Source: Streptomyces sp. NBC_01235
Lineage (GTDB): Bacteria > Actinomycetota > Actinomycetes > Streptomycetales > Streptomycetaceae
Direction: 5' to 3'
Length of the DNA: 64,000 nucleotides
Assembly: GCF_035989285.1 (NCBI RefSeq)
Contig: NZ_CP108513.1
Coordinates: 558,001 to 622,000, forward strand
A model generated the notes under the pieces. The model was not told the origin of the DNA, searched no databases, and worked only from the letters and a program-made list of their open reading frames with translations. The position numbers and the translations under genes are program-made. Below are positions 26,273 through 35,691 of this stretch, piece after piece. Position 1 is the stretch's first letter. Every line of letters begins with the position of its first letter.

Positions 26273-26991
26273 TCAGCGCTCCGCGCGCGGGCGGAACCTC
26301 CGGTACAGGGCAGGCTCCGCCGAGCTCCATGGCCGTACCGCCGGCGAGGCCGGGCAGGGTGGCGTCGGCTCCGGGGCGGGCCGGCGAGGACACGGCCTCG
26401 GGCGCCGCGGCCTGGGGCCCTCGCGCCCCCGCCCTCGCGCCGCGGCCTGGGGCGCGAGGGCGGGGCCCGCGGGACGGGGACGGTCTTCGGGACCGGTTGC
26501 TGGGGATCGGAGGGCGGGTTGTGCCGGACCGGCGGCTGCGGCGCGGGCTCGGCGGGCTGCGCGTGCCCCTCGCCAAAGACGTTGACGGACTCGTTGCCGA
26601 ACGCCGGGTTCGCGATGCCGACGACGTTCACGCTGTTCCCGCCGGCGTTCACCGGGAGGTGGACCGGCAACTGGACTCCGTTGCCGGAGACGACGCCCGG
26701 AGAGTCCTTCGTGACACCGTTCGCGGTGGCGCCGCCGCCCGAGGACAGGCCCTGCGCCCCGGTCGCGGCGGCCTCGCCCTCGTTGGCGCAGGTGTTGCCC
26801 GCGGCGGGGTTCAGTGCGCCCACCACGTTCACCGTGTTCCCGCACAGGTTCACCGTGAGGTTCACCGACAGCTGTACACCGCTGCCCGAGATCAGCCCGG
26901 GCGGGTCGGCCGCGGAGCCGTTCGCCGCGGAGTCGGCATGTGCGGGCGGCGTCACAGCCATCGCGCCGGACACTACGGCGACGGCCATCAC
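26273..26991 (-). pseudogene. long chaplin gene with disrupted sorting signal
   Basis: The gene encodes a signal sequence (VVSGAMAVTPPAHA) and two chaplin domains: PPGLISGSGVQLSVNLTVNL with NTVNVVGALNPAAGN, and SPGVVSGNGVQLPVHLPVN with NSVNVVGIANPAFGN. The first domain keeps one of the usual two cysteines in place (NLCGN and NTCAN), while the second has none. A proline-rich linker follows. The membrane anchor (ATLPGLAGGTA) and the basic tail (LYRRFRPRAER, stop at 26273) sit in other frames, so the cell-wall sorting signal is not translated in frame. No sortase LAxTG motif is found. The 5' end is also uncertain; only GTG 26991 is in frame. Chaplins coat aerial hyphae and spores. Confidence 0.78.
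26402..26465. repeat. direct and inverted repeat in the chaplin linker
   Basis: GCGCCGCGGCCTGGGG occurs twice (26402-26417 and 26437-26452). Overlapping the second copy, CCCCGCCCTCGCGCC (26427-26441) and GGCGCGAGGGCGGGG (26451-26465) form a perfect 15-bp hairpin with a 9-base loop. This is inside the proline-rich part of the chaplin gene and just before the region where the reading frames break, so replication slippage here is plausible. Confidence 0.8.
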
Positions 26992-27253
26992 ACCGGTTCG
27001 AATGCATCGCGGGCACTCGCCCGCCCCCGGTTGAACGTCGACGAGCCGTCCGGGTCATGCCGAAACACCCTCTCACCCCATCGGGTGCACCGTCGTCGAA
27101 CTGGTGTCAAACCCTCCACAGGGGCCCGCCGTACGGGTACCGAGGGGGCTCCCGGGCGGTGCTCCTGCCGCCCGGAGGCGGGTCGTCCGCAGGCCGCATA
27201 TCGTGATCGAGGGCGCCGTTCCCGGACCGCTGCGGGCGTCCCTGGAGGCACTG

Positions 27254-28879
27254 ATGCTGGCCAAGCTGTCGAGGCGGCCCGGGCTGCGACGCTGCGCGCT
27301 CGCCGCGACCGCCGCACTGACCCTGCTGGGCGCGGGCCTGCCGACGGCCACCGCGAACCGGAACGGCGACGGCGACGACCGTCCCGACCTGTCCCGGTTC
27401 TACGGCCAGAAGGTCACCTGGTCGGCGTGCACGGGCGACGGCATGCCCGACGACCTGCAGTGCGCCAAGCTGACCGTCCCCCTCGACTACGCCCGCCCCA
27501 AGGCCGGCACGCTCGACCTCGCGCTCGCCCGCTACCGGGCCACGGGCGACAAGCGCGGCTCGGTGGTGCTCAACTTCGGCGGTCCCGGCGGCGCCGGTGT
27601 CCCTGAACTCGCCTACAGCGGCAAGGAGTTCATGGATCTGACCGACAGCTACGACGTGGTCACCTTCGACCCCCGGGGTGTCGGCCGCTCCTCCCCCGTC
27701 AGCTGCGGGGACGGCGAGGAGAACGGGCTGGGCGCCCTGGACGACGACTCGGCTCTCGCCGATCCACGGGCACTCCTCGCCCGGCTGAAGCAGGCCGCCG
27801 CCGACTGCACGAAGCACTCCGGCCCGGTCCTGCCGCACATCGGCACGGTCGACGCGGCGCGGGACCTGGACGTGCTGCGCCGGGCGCTCGGCGACAAGAA
27901 GCTCAACTATCTCGGCTTCTCCTACGGCACCCGGCTCGGCGCGGTCTACGCCGCCCGGTTCCCCGACCGGGTGGGCCGGCTGGTCCTCGACGGCGTCGAC
28001 ACGCTGACCGAACCGCTCACGGAGCAGGGGGTCGCGGGTGCCCGGGGGCAGCAGGTGGCCCTGGACGACTTCATCGGCTGGTGCGCGAAGGACATCGCCT
28101 GCCCGTTCGGGCAGGATCCGCGCCTTGGCCGCGAGGAGGTCGTACGGCTCGTACGCTCGCTCGACGAGGATCCGGTGCCGACGGACTTCGGCGACGACTT
28201 CTCCGGCCAGGACCTCGTCGGCGCTCTCGGGCAGGGGCTGTACAGCAGGGAGCTGTGGCCGCTGCTGGAGCGGGCGCTGGCCCAGCTCATCGAGAGCGGG
28301 GACGCCAGTGGGGTCCTGGGTTTCGTGACCGGCGGCTTCGCCTTCCCGCTTCCGCTGCCCGTCCCCCTTCGGGCTCCGGGCCGCGTCGAGCCCTCTCCCG
28401 GGGCGCTCGTCGACGAGGAGAACGTCCCCCTCGACAACCTGCCCGCTGCGCTGATGGCGATCAACTGCGCGGACGATCCGGACCGTCCGACCGCCGCGCA
28501 GTTCACCACGGGTCTCGAACGGCTGCGGACCGCGTACGACAAGGCGTCACCGGTGTTCGGGCAGTACCGCCTCACCGAGGTCCTGATGTGCTACGGCCGC
28601 CCCAAGGGCACCGACTTCATCCGCGAGGAGGTGAAGGACCTGCACACGCCGAAGATGCTCCTGGTCGGCACGCGCGGCGACCCGGCGACACCGTACCGCT
28701 GGACCGTGGAGACGGCGCAGCGGCTCGGGTCCTCGGCCGTGGTGCTCGACAACAAGGGCGAGGGCCACACCGGTTACGGGTCGTCCAAGTGCGTGCACCG
28801 CAAGGTCGACGACTTCCTGATGTACGGCTCCCTCCCGCCCAGCGGCAGCTCCTGCGGGCCCGACGAGGACGACGACTGA
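27254..28879 (+). CDS. secreted alpha/beta-hydrolase, S33 tripeptidyl aminopeptidase-like
   Basis: A 541-aa exported peptidase of the SlpD/SlpE type. Residues 1-35 form a signal peptide (RRPGLRRCALAATAALTLLG). The catalytic Ser223 is in GFSYGT, the Asp near 473 in VGTRGDPATPY, and the His near 501 in GEGHTGYG. The oxyanion region LNFGGPGGAG is at about 107. I chose ATG 27254, which has GGAGG 7 nt upstream, rather than the longer open frame. Homologues release tripeptides from protein N-termini at the cell surface. The next gene starts one base after its stop. Confidence 0.9.
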   Translation: MLAKLSRRPGLRRCALAATAALTLLGAGLPTATANRNGDGDDRPDLSRFYGQKVTWSACTGDGMPDDLQCAKLTVPLDYARPKAGTLDLALARYRATGDKRGSVVLNFGGPGGAGVPELAYSGKEFMDLTDSYDVVTFDPRGVGRSSPVSCGDGEENGLGALDDDSALADPRALLARLKQAAADCTKHSGPVLPHIGTVDAARDLDVLRRALGDKKLNYLGFSYGTRLGAVYAARFPDRVGRLVLDGVDTLTEPLTEQGVAGARGQQVALDDFIGWCAKDIACPFGQDPRLGREEVVRLVRSLDEDPVPTDFGDDFSGQDLVGALGQGLYSRELWPLLERALAQLIESGDASGVLGFVTGGFAFPLPLPVPLRAPGRVEPSPGALVDEENVPLDNLPAALMAINCADDPDRPTAAQFTTGLERLRTAYDKASPVFGQYRLTEVLMCYGRPKGTDFIREEVKDLHTPKMLLVGTRGDPATPYRWTVETAQRLGSSAVVLDNKGEGHTGYGSSKCVHRKVDDFLMYGSLPPSGSSCGPDEDDD

Positions 28880-30370
28880 GTGCGCCGGTTCCTGCCGCTG
28901 CTGCTCGTCGCCCTCACCGCTGCCGGGACGACGGTCGCCGCATCCGCCCTGTCCGCCGGGTGGTGGCTCGCGGCCGGGCCGGCGCTGGCGCTGACCTGCC
29001 TGGGCGGCCGGGACCTGCTGCAACGCCGCCGCCCCGTGCTCCGCAACCACCCGTTGGTCGGGCACCTGCGGTACAGGACGGAGCAGGCGCGAGCGGGCGG
29101 CACCGGCACCGGCACCGACGAGCCGTTCGGCGGCGAGCGGGACGGGGACGAGTTCCTGGTGCCGTCGCTGCACCCGGTCGAGGCGGCCGAGGAGGCGCCG
29201 GTGGTGCGGGTGGGCGGGCCCGACTGCGCCCAGCCGTACGACATGGCGCTGCTCAACGTGTCCGCGATGAGCTTCGGCGCCCTGTCGTCGCATGCGGTCC
29301 TCGCCCTCAACCGAGGTGCGGCGCTGGGCCGTTTCGCGCAGGACACCGGTGAGGGCGGACTGTCGGAGTACCACCTGCGGGGCGGCGGCGACCTCGTCTG
29401 GGAGATCGGGACCGGGTACTTCGGCTGCCGCGGCGCCGACGGGGGGTTCGACGCACGGGAGTTCGCGGACAAGGCGGCGCTGCCCGAGGTGAAGTGCGTT
29501 TCGCTGAAGCTGTCCCAGGGGGCGGCGCCGGGCAGCGGCGCGGTGCTGCCGGGGGTGAAGGTGAGCGCCGAGATCGCTCGGGAGCGGAAGGTGCCGGTGG
29601 GCGAGACGGTGGTGTCGCCGCCCTGCCACCGGGTGTTCTCGACACCCCGGGAACTGGTGCTGTTCCTGGCCAGGCTGCGGGAGTTGGCGGGCGGCAAGCC
29701 GACCGGGTTCAAGCTGTGCGTGGGATCGCGGCGGGAGTTCCTCGCGGTGTGCGGGGCGATGGTCGCGGAGGGGGTGGCCCCCGACTTCGTGGTGGTGGAC
29801 GGGTCGGAGGGCGGCACGGGCGCCGCGCCGACCGGGGTCGCCGGACGCCTCGGCATGCCGCTCACCGAGGGGTTGATCACCGTGCACAACGCGCTGGTCG
29901 GTGTCGGGCTGCGGGACCGGGTCCGGATCGGCGCGAGCGGCCGGGTGGCCACGGGCTCGGACGTCGTCAAGCGCCTCGTGCAGGGCGCCGACTACACGAA
30001 CGCGGCCCGCGCGATGATGCTCGCCGTGGGCTGCGTCCGGGCCCGGCGCTGCCACACCGGCGCCTGCCCGGCGGGCGTCGCCACACAGGACCCGCTGCGG
30101 GCCCATGCCGTGAACGTGGCCGACAAGGCCGGGCAGGTGTGGCGCTACCAGCGGGAGACGGTGCGCGACGCCGTCTCGGTCATGGCGGCCATGGGCGTCC
30201 GCGGGCCGGGCGAGCTCACACCCGCCCACCTGGTCCGGCGGACGGGGCCGGGCACGGTGCGCTCGTACGCGGAGCTGTACGAGTGGCTGGCGCCGGGAGA
30301 ACTGCTCGCCGGGCCCCCGGATTCGTGGGCGACGGACTGGAAGGCGGCGGATCCGGACAGCTTCCGTTAG
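28880..30370 (+). CDS. FMN-binding glutamate-synthase-family protein
   Basis: A 496-aa protein with an N-terminal membrane helix (about residues 3-28) followed by the GltB-like FMN/iron-sulfur TIM barrel. It shows MSFGALSSHAVLALNRGAAL, VVVDGSEGGTGAAPTGVAGR and RARRCHTGACPAGVATQDPL. The last motif holds cysteines for a 3Fe-4S cluster. The glutaminase half of glutamate synthase is absent, so it is not a full GltB; the physiological donor and acceptor are unknown. The GTG start follows immediately after the preceding TGA, so it is translationally linked to the secreted peptidase. Confidence 0.88.
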   Translation: MRRFLPLLLVALTAAGTTVAASALSAGWWLAAGPALALTCLGGRDLLQRRRPVLRNHPLVGHLRYRTEQARAGGTGTGTDEPFGGERDGDEFLVPSLHPVEAAEEAPVVRVGGPDCAQPYDMALLNVSAMSFGALSSHAVLALNRGAALGRFAQDTGEGGLSEYHLRGGGDLVWEIGTGYFGCRGADGGFDAREFADKAALPEVKCVSLKLSQGAAPGSGAVLPGVKVSAEIARERKVPVGETVVSPPCHRVFSTPRELVLFLARLRELAGGKPTGFKLCVGSRREFLAVCGAMVAEGVAPDFVVVDGSEGGTGAAPTGVAGRLGMPLTEGLITVHNALVGVGLRDRVRIGASGRVATGSDVVKRLVQGADYTNAARAMMLAVGCVRARRCHTGACPAGVATQDPLRAHAVNVADKAGQVWRYQRETVRDAVSVMAAMGVRGPGELTPAHLVRRTGPGTVRSYAELYEWLAPGELLAGPPDSWATDWKAADPDSFR

Positions 30371-30379
30371 CGCCGGCGG

Positions 30380-31162
30380 CTATGCGGACTTGACGCTCAC
30401 GAAGGCGTCGATCGCAGCGGTCAGCTCGGCCGGCTTCTCGACGGGCAGTTCATGGCCGGCGTCGAGGATGCGGACGGTGGCGTCCGGATAGGCCTTGGCC
30501 ATCCGCAGCATCTGCCGCACCGGGAGCTGGATGTCGTGGTAGCCGTGGATCATCAGCGTGGGGGCCTGGATCTCCCCGACCCGGTCCAGGACGTCGAAGG
30601 CCCGCATGGCGCCGTACAGCGTCATGACGACCTCGCGCGGGGTGTCCGCGGAGGCCTTGATGTACGCGCGGATCTCTTCGCGGGGGTAGCCGGGGGCGAA
30701 GGCGCGCTGGATGTTGGCGGCGACGAACAGCTTGAAGGGGACGAGGGTCGAGGCCCCCATCAGCAGGCCCCGGCCCCGGCTGTACGTCATGCGGCCGATG
30801 GAGTTCACCAGCACCATGCGCTCCACGCGCTCGGGGTGGGAGAGCGCGACGGTCTGCGAGATCATCCCGCCCATCGAGTGACCGACGAGCACGAACCGCT
30901 CGATCCTCAGGTGGTCGAGGAGGGCGAGGAGGTCCCTCGCCAGTTCCCCGACCGTCTTCACGCCGGCCCCGCTGCTCTCGCCGTGCCCGCGCAGGTCGAA
31001 CCGGATCACCCGGCGCTTCTCGGCGAAGTGCGCCACCTGGTGGTCCCAGCGGTGCCGGTTCGCCGTCCAGCCGTGCACGAACACCAGGGGCACGACGTCG
31101 CCGTCGCGCGGGCCCTCGTCGTCGTACGTCAGTGCTGCGCCGTCGACTTCGAGCTGCGGCAT
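30380..31162 (-). CDS. alpha/beta-fold hydrolase
   Basis: A 260-aa cytosolic hydrolase. The oxyanion motif is VFVHGWTANRHRWD (residues 27-40), the nucleophile S96 is in VGHSMGG, the acid is in the IHGYHDIQLP segment near 216-225 and the base H is in DAGHELPVE. The substrate is unknown; esterase, lactonase or C-C hydrolase are all possible. It is convergent with the FMN protein (9 nt between) and divergent from the baeRF gene. Confidence 0.88.
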   Translation of the reverse strand: MPQLEVDGAALTYDDEGPRDGDVVPLVFVHGWTANRHRWDHQVAHFAEKRRVIRFDLRGHGESSGAGVKTVGELARDLLALLDHLRIERFVLVGHSMGGMISQTVALSHPERVERMVLVNSIGRMTYSRGRGLLMGASTLVPFKLFVAANIQRAFAPGYPREEIRAYIKASADTPREVVMTLYGAMRAFDVLDRVGEIQAPTLMIHGYHDIQLPVRQMLRMAKAYPDATVRILDAGHELPVEKPAELTAAIDAFVSVKSA

Positions 31163-31289
31163 GGGGCCTCCTGCGGTGCGATCCCGGTTACTGACGCGTA
31201 CGGTAACGGGCCGCCCGGGCCGCCGTCACCGTCGTTCGCCGAGGAATCCGAGAAATGCCCTACGGACGAATCGGACCTATCGTGCTGTT

Positions 31290-32384
31290 ATGGAGAACGC
31301 ACTCAGCCCCGCGACCCTCTCCGAACTGCGCCGCCCGCGCCCCTATCCCGCGGTGTCCGTGCTGACGCCGACCCATCGCCGTGAACCCGAGAACGCCCAG
31401 GACCGGGTCCGGTTGCGCAATGTCGTGGCCGAGGCGAAGAAACAGCTGGAGACCGACCCGGCGGTCACCCGGGAGCGGCGCGCCGACGTCGCCGACCAGC
31501 TCGACCGGGCCCTCGCCGAGGTCGACCTGGCGCACACCGAGGACGGCCTGGTGATCTACGCCGCCCCGGGCGAGCACCAGGTGTGGTCCCTGCCCCGTGC
31601 CGTGCCCGAACGTGTCGTGCTCTCCGACACCTTCCTGACCCGCAACCTCGTCTCCGCGCAGGCCTCCGAACGGCCGTTCTGGGTACTGTCGGTCTCCGCC
31701 GACCGCGTCACCCTGTGGAACGGCGGCGCCGAGCGGGTCACCGAGGAGCACGCCGGCGGCTTCCCGCTGACCAGGAACCGGGAGAATTTCGACGCCGAGC
31801 GCCAGGAACGGATCGGCGACCTGCCCAGCACCTTCCGTGACGAGGACACCCGCCACTTCCTGCGCGAAGCCGACACCGCCGTGGGCAGACTGCTGCACGA
31901 GCATCCGCGGCCGTTGTACGTCACCGGCGAGCAGGCGGCGCTGTCGTGCCTCGACGAGTTGGGCGGCGTCACCCGGGACGCGGTGCACGTCCCGCACGGC
32001 GGGCTCTCCCACGGCACGCCCGACGCCGTGTGGCAGGCGGTGCGTCCGCTGCACGACGCGGAGGCCCGCCGGGACACCGCCGTGCTGGCCCGGGTGCTCG
32101 ACTCGGCCCGCGGCCACCGCATGTTCGCGGCCGGTGTCGACGAGCTCTGGCAGAACGCGCGGGAGGGCCGGGTCCGTCTGCTGGCCGTCGAGGAGAACTA
32201 CCGTGTGACGGTCCGTGACGACGGCGCGCATCTGGTCCCGGCCGTGAGCGGCGACCTGGACGCCCGCGAGGACATCGTGGACGAGATCGTCGAGCAGTGT
32301 CTGGAGACGGGTGCCGACGTGCGCTTCGTACCGGACGGCGCACTGGGCGACGTGGCGGGGATCGCGGGCGTACTGCGCTACTGA
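31290..32384 (+). CDS. bacterial archaeo-eukaryotic release-factor-like (baeRF) protein
   Basis: A 364-aa protein whose N-terminal part ([20 protein letters not shown], then [16 protein letters not shown]) and C-terminal part ([21 protein letters not shown]) match the baeRF family related to eRF1/Pelota domains 2-3. The family is predicted to act on stalled ribosomes or as a nucleotide sensor; that is not shown for this protein. The ATG at 31290 begins the conserved region. It is followed by the Gfo/Idh/MocA gene after 59 nt. Confidence 0.8.
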   Translation: MENALSPATLSELRRPRPYPAVSVLTPTHRREPENAQDRVRLRNVVAEAKKQLETDPAVTRERRADVADQLDRALAEVDLAHTEDGLVIYAAPGEHQVWSLPRAVPERVVLSDTFLTRNLVSAQASERPFWVLSVSADRVTLWNGGAERVTEEHAGGFPLTRNRENFDAERQERIGDLPSTFRDEDTRHFLREADTAVGRLLHEHPRPLYVTGEQAALSCLDELGGVTRDAVHVPHGGLSHGTPDAVWQAVRPLHDAEARRDTAVLARVLDSARGHRMFAAGVDELWQNAREGRVRLLAVEENYRVTVRDDGAHLVPAVSGDLDAREDIVDEIVEQCLETGADVRFVPDGALGDVAGIAGVLRY

Positions 32385-32443
32385 GCCGCTCCCCTTCCCG
32401 GCGTACGCTACGGCGTGGTCGTCGAACGGGAGGGAGAGCGCTC

Positions 32444-33469
32444 GTGGGTGACCTGCTGGGCGTGGCCGTACTGGGTGCCGGACACATGGGCGCCGACCAC
32501 ATACGCCGCCTCGATCGCGTGGTGAGCGGAGCCAGGGTCGCCGCCGTGGCCGATCCCGACGCCGCGCGGGCGAAGGAGTCCGTGGCCGGGATCGAGGCAG
32601 CGACGGTCCACACGGAGGCGGAAGCCGCGCTCGACGCTCCCGGGGTGGAGGCCGTCCTGATCGCCTCACCCGGTCCCGCGCACCAGGAAGGGCTGCTCGC
32701 GGCTTTCGCCCGCGGGCTCCCGGTGCTGTGCGAGAAGCCGATGGTGCCGGATTCGGCAGGGGCGCTGCGCGTGCTGGAGGCCGAGGCCCGGTTGGGGCGG
32801 CGCCTGGCGCAGATCGGGTTCATGCGGCGCTATGACGCCGAGTACCGCAGGCTCAAGGCACTGCTGGACGAGGGGCGGCTCGGACGGCCGCTGATGCTGC
32901 ACTGCGTCCACCGCAACGTCTCCTCGCCGACGGACTTCACCAGCGCGATGCTGATCGACAGTTCGGTGTCGCACGAGATCGACGCGGCCCGCTGGCTGCT
33001 CGGCCAGGAGCTGACCTCGGTCACCGTCCTGCGCCCGCGTCCTTCGTCCGGCGCCCCGCCGGGCCTGCTCGACCCGCAGTTCGTGGTCTTCGAGACCGCC
33101 GGTGGCGCGCTGGTCGACGTGGAGGTCTTCGTCAACTGCGGCTTCGGGTACCAGGTGCGCTGCGAGGCCGTGTGCGAGGCGGGCAGCGCACGCATCGGCG
33201 ACGACCACGGGATGCTCGTCACCGCGCGGGGCACCGCCGGCGCGGACGTGCCCCAGGACTACCTCGTGCGGTTCGCGGACGCCTACGACCGCGAGGTGCA
33301 GGCATGGGTCGACGCCACCCGGCGGGGCCGGGTCGCCGGGCCGACCGCCTGGGACGGCTACGCGGCCTCCGTCGTCGCCGAGGCCGGGGTCCGGGCCCTG
33401 GAGAGCGGCGCGCGCGTGCCCGTCGAACTCGCCACGCGTCCCGGCCTGTACACCGGGGGCGCTCGCTGA
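32444..33469 (+). CDS. Gfo/Idh/MocA-family oxidoreductase (inositol dehydrogenase-like)
   Basis: A 341-aa NAD(P)-dependent sugar or inositol dehydrogenase. The nucleotide-binding GAGHMG is at 11-16, the catalytic-dyad motif EKP at 97-99, and the conserved [12 protein letters not shown] near 180. The C-terminal [20 protein letters not shown] is typical of IolG-type myo-inositol 2-dehydrogenases. I chose the GTG at 32444, which follows GGGAGGGAGAG, in place of the longer frame. The substrate is uncertain without further context. Confidence 0.88.
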   Translation: MGDLLGVAVLGAGHMGADHIRRLDRVVSGARVAAVADPDAARAKESVAGIEAATVHTEAEAALDAPGVEAVLIASPGPAHQEGLLAAFARGLPVLCEKPMVPDSAGALRVLEAEARLGRRLAQIGFMRRYDAEYRRLKALLDEGRLGRPLMLHCVHRNVSSPTDFTSAMLIDSSVSHEIDAARWLLGQELTSVTVLRPRPSSGAPPGLLDPQFVVFETAGGALVDVEVFVNCGFGYQVRCEAVCEAGSARIGDDHGMLVTARGTAGADVPQDYLVRFADAYDREVQAWVDATRRGRVAGPTAWDGYAASVVAEAGVRALESGARVPVELATRPGLYTGGAR

Positions 33470-33482
33470 CACCGGGCGGGCC

Positions 33483-33896
33483 TCAGACGTTGCCGAGCAG
33501 GGCCTGCAGACCCTGGTCGACGGCGGCGCCGACGTCCTCGCGCCCCGACGCGACCACGGCGTAACTGCGCAGCAGGAAACGACGCAGGGCGCCGGTGTCG
33601 AACTGGAGCAGGGCCAGTCCGAGCGGGGAGTGGAACTCCATCACCGTGCGGGCCTGCCCGCAGGGCCAGATGTGCACGTCACCGCTGCCGGCCGGACCGT
33701 TCACGCCCTGCTCCAGCAGCGCGCGGCCGAAGGTCCAGGTGACCTCCTCGCCCGCGAGGGAGACCTCCGGCGGGAAGTCGACGTGCACGGCGAAGGGGTC
33801 GGTGGAGTCGTAGCGGAGCGTGGCGGGCACGGGCAGCTCCTGGTCCTCCGCGGTGATCAAGCGGGCGCGGACGGGTTGTTCAAGAGTGATGTCCAT
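33483..33896 (-). CDS. SsgA-like sporulation/cell-division regulator (SALP)
   Basis: A 137-aa protein of the SsgA-like family, which is confined to sporulating actinobacteria and controls septum placement and peptidoglycan turnover. It shows LPVPATLRYDSTDPFAVHVD, EVTWTFGRALLEQGVNGP and GSGDVHIWPCG, the standard SALP core. It is not SsgB itself by its divergent N- and C-termini. The promoter region (33897-34246) contains a perfect Crp-type site 56 bp upstream of the start codon. Confidence 0.92.
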   Translation of the reverse strand: MDITLEQPVRARLITAEDQELPVPATLRYDSTDPFAVHVDFPPEVSLAGEEVTWTFGRALLEQGVNGPAGSGDVHIWPCGQARTVMEFHSPLGLALLQFDTGALRRFLLRSYAVVASGREDVGAAVDQGLQALLGNV

Positions 33897-33951
33897 GCAT
33901 GTACGACCTCATAGGGGCCCTTCGCATTACGCAAAACCGGGGGCAAATTCC

Positions 33952-33967
33952 TGTGACCTGCGTCACA
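33952..33967. promoter_or_regulatory. perfect Crp-type site
   Basis: TGTGACCTGCGTCACA is an uninterrupted dyad that fits both the E. coli CRP consensus (TGTGA-N6-TCACA) and the reported Streptomyces Crp pattern GTG-N6-GNCAC. It lies 56-71 bp upstream of the SsgA-like start codon and about 280 bp upstream of the phosphatase gene. Confidence 0.6.
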
Positions 33968-34117
33968 GTGGTCAAACAGTGGAACACAGGGCCGTCGAAC
34001 ACGCGACCGGCGGTCACCTCGACCCCCTCGCGGGTCCCCCAAGTCACGTACGTCACCTACGACTTGACCCCTTCGCTGCACGCGCCCACCGCGCCCCACG
34101 ACCCCTCCGTGAAGACA

Positions 34118-34131
34118 CTGGCATATGCCAG
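34118..34131. promoter_or_regulatory. perfect 14-bp palindrome
   Basis: CTGGCATATGCCAG is a perfect dyad 116-129 bp upstream of the PAS-PP2C start codon. Its length and position fit an operator, but I cannot assign the regulator. Confidence 0.45.
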
Positions 34132-34246
34132 AAGCACCACCGAATCGTGTGTTGCCAAATCCCTTACACGTCGTCGCGGGCTGTGCAACAGTCGTAACGG
34201 CCCTTGCGCCAGCCTTCGTCGTACCGTTCCCGCATCGGAGTGCGTC

Positions 34247-35644
34247 ATGCCGTCCCATGTCTCTGCGGACCGCTCGGCCGCCCAGCCGCCAGGGCGGGGC
34301 TCGGTCGACGCGCTGATCACGCAGACACGACGGCTCAAGGGCGACATGGACGCCGTACGGCAGGACGCACAGGACGACACGGCGGACCCGCAGGGACGCT
34401 GGCAGCGCGCGCTCTACGATCTCGCACTGCACCAACTCAACGATCTGGACGCGCACTTGGCCCAGTTGCGGGACGGCCCACCGCCGGTACCTGCCGCCGA
34501 GCCCGTCTCCGCCGCACGGGCGGCTTCCCGGCGCGAGTCGCTGCTCAGCCGGGTCGGCAGCGCCGAGTGGAACCTGCTGACGGACGAGGCCGTCTGGTCC
34601 GAGGAGCTCTACCGGATCCTCGGCCGCGACCCCGCCGCTCCCCCGCTCACCCTCGACGAACTGCCCTCGCTCGTCCTCGAGGAGGACCGGCCGAAACTCA
34701 CCGCGATGGTCACGGACTGCCTGGTCGACGCCAGGCCCGTCGACGGGGAGTTCCGCGTCGTCCCCCCGGGCGGCGAGGTCCGGACCGTGCACATGATGGG
34801 CGAGCCCGTGCTCGACGGCGAGGGCGGCACCGCTTCGATGTGGGCCGTACTGAGGGACGTCAGCGAAGTGCGTCGCAGCCAGCGGGCGGTGCGCGAGAGC
34901 CGTGATTCGCTCCAGCGCCAGCGGCACCGGGCGCAGACCGAACACCGGCTCGCGGTCGAACTGCAGGAGGCCGTGCTGCCGCCGTGGCGTGACTCCCTGC
35001 GCCTGGCGCACCAGGGTCCGCGCTCCCTCGACATCGCCGCCCACTACCTGCCCGCCGCGACGACCTCGCTGATCGGCGGCGACTGGTACGACGCACTCGA
35101 ACTCTCCGACGGCCAGACGCTGCTCAGCGTCGGTGATCTCACCGGACACGGCCCGGCCGTCGCCTCGAACACGGCGATGATGCTGGGCGCCCTGCGCGGC
35201 ATGGCGATGGCGGGCACCCAGCCTGCCCAACTGATGTCCTGGCTCAACCAGTTACTGGACGCCACCGTCCAGCCGGCCCTGGGAAGCGCCGTCTGCTGCC
35301 GCTACCGGCCGGACACCCGCACCCTGATGTGGGCGCAGGCCGGACACCCCGCCCCGCTGCTGTTCCGCGACGGGACGGGGCGTCGGCTGAACGCACCGGA
35401 GGGCGTGCTCCTGGGTGCCACCTCACGCGCCGCCTACGGGCAGGCCGAGGAGACGCTCGAACAGGGCGATCTGCTCCTGCTGCACACCGACGGGCTGGCC
35501 CCCGCCGACCGTCTCCTCGACCTCGCCCCCCGGCTGGACGAGGCCCGCACCGCACAGGACTGCGTGCGGACGGTCGTGACGGAGTACGGCGAGTCGGCAC
35601 GCGAGGACGACGCCTGCGTACTGGTCGCCCGCGTCACCCGGTGA
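34247..35644 (+). CDS. PAS-domain PP2C/SpoIIE-type protein phosphatase
   Basis: A 465-aa protein. Residues about 95-215 form a PAS-type sensor (VGSAEWNLLTDEAVWSEELY, then LDGEGGTASMWAVLRDVSEV). Residues about 245-465 form a PP2C/SpoIIE phosphatase: EHRLAVELQEAVLPP, then the metal-binding GGDWYDAL and VGDLTGHG, MLGALRGMAM, and REDDACVLVARV at the end. Such phosphatases dephosphorylate anti-sigma-factor antagonists. The N-terminal 60 residues are a possible coiled coil. The long open frame begins upstream, but ATG 34247 (GGAG 8 nt before) starts the protein. Confidence 0.9.
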   Translation: MPSHVSADRSAAQPPGRGSVDALITQTRRLKGDMDAVRQDAQDDTADPQGRWQRALYDLALHQLNDLDAHLAQLRDGPPPVPAAEPVSAARAASRRESLLSRVGSAEWNLLTDEAVWSEELYRILGRDPAAPPLTLDELPSLVLEEDRPKLTAMVTDCLVDARPVDGEFRVVPPGGEVRTVHMMGEPVLDGEGGTASMWAVLRDVSEVRRSQRAVRESRDSLQRQRHRAQTEHRLAVELQEAVLPPWRDSLRLAHQGPRSLDIAAHYLPAATTSLIGGDWYDALELSDGQTLLSVGDLTGHGPAVASNTAMMLGALRGMAMAGTQPAQLMSWLNQLLDATVQPALGSAVCCRYRPDTRTLMWAQAGHPAPLLFRDGTGRRLNAPEGVLLGATSRAAYGQAEETLEQGDLLLLHTDGLAPADRLLDLAPRLDEARTAQDCVRTVVTEYGESAREDDACVLVARVTR

Positions 35645-35691
35645 AGACGGCCCGCGACATCCGGTAAAGGACCTGCCAGACACCAACTCGC

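Larger units (their letters stand above)
33897..34246. other. 350-nt regulatory intergenic region, divergent promoters
   Basis: No coding frame has support here. The region separates the SsgA-like gene (-) and the PAS-PP2C phosphatase (+). It is AT-richer than its surroundings and contains a Crp-like palindrome (33952-33967), a repeat of GTCAC-GTAC-GTCAC type near 34043-34056, and a perfect palindrome (34118-34131). Both genes are likely controlled during development. Confidence 0.7.
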
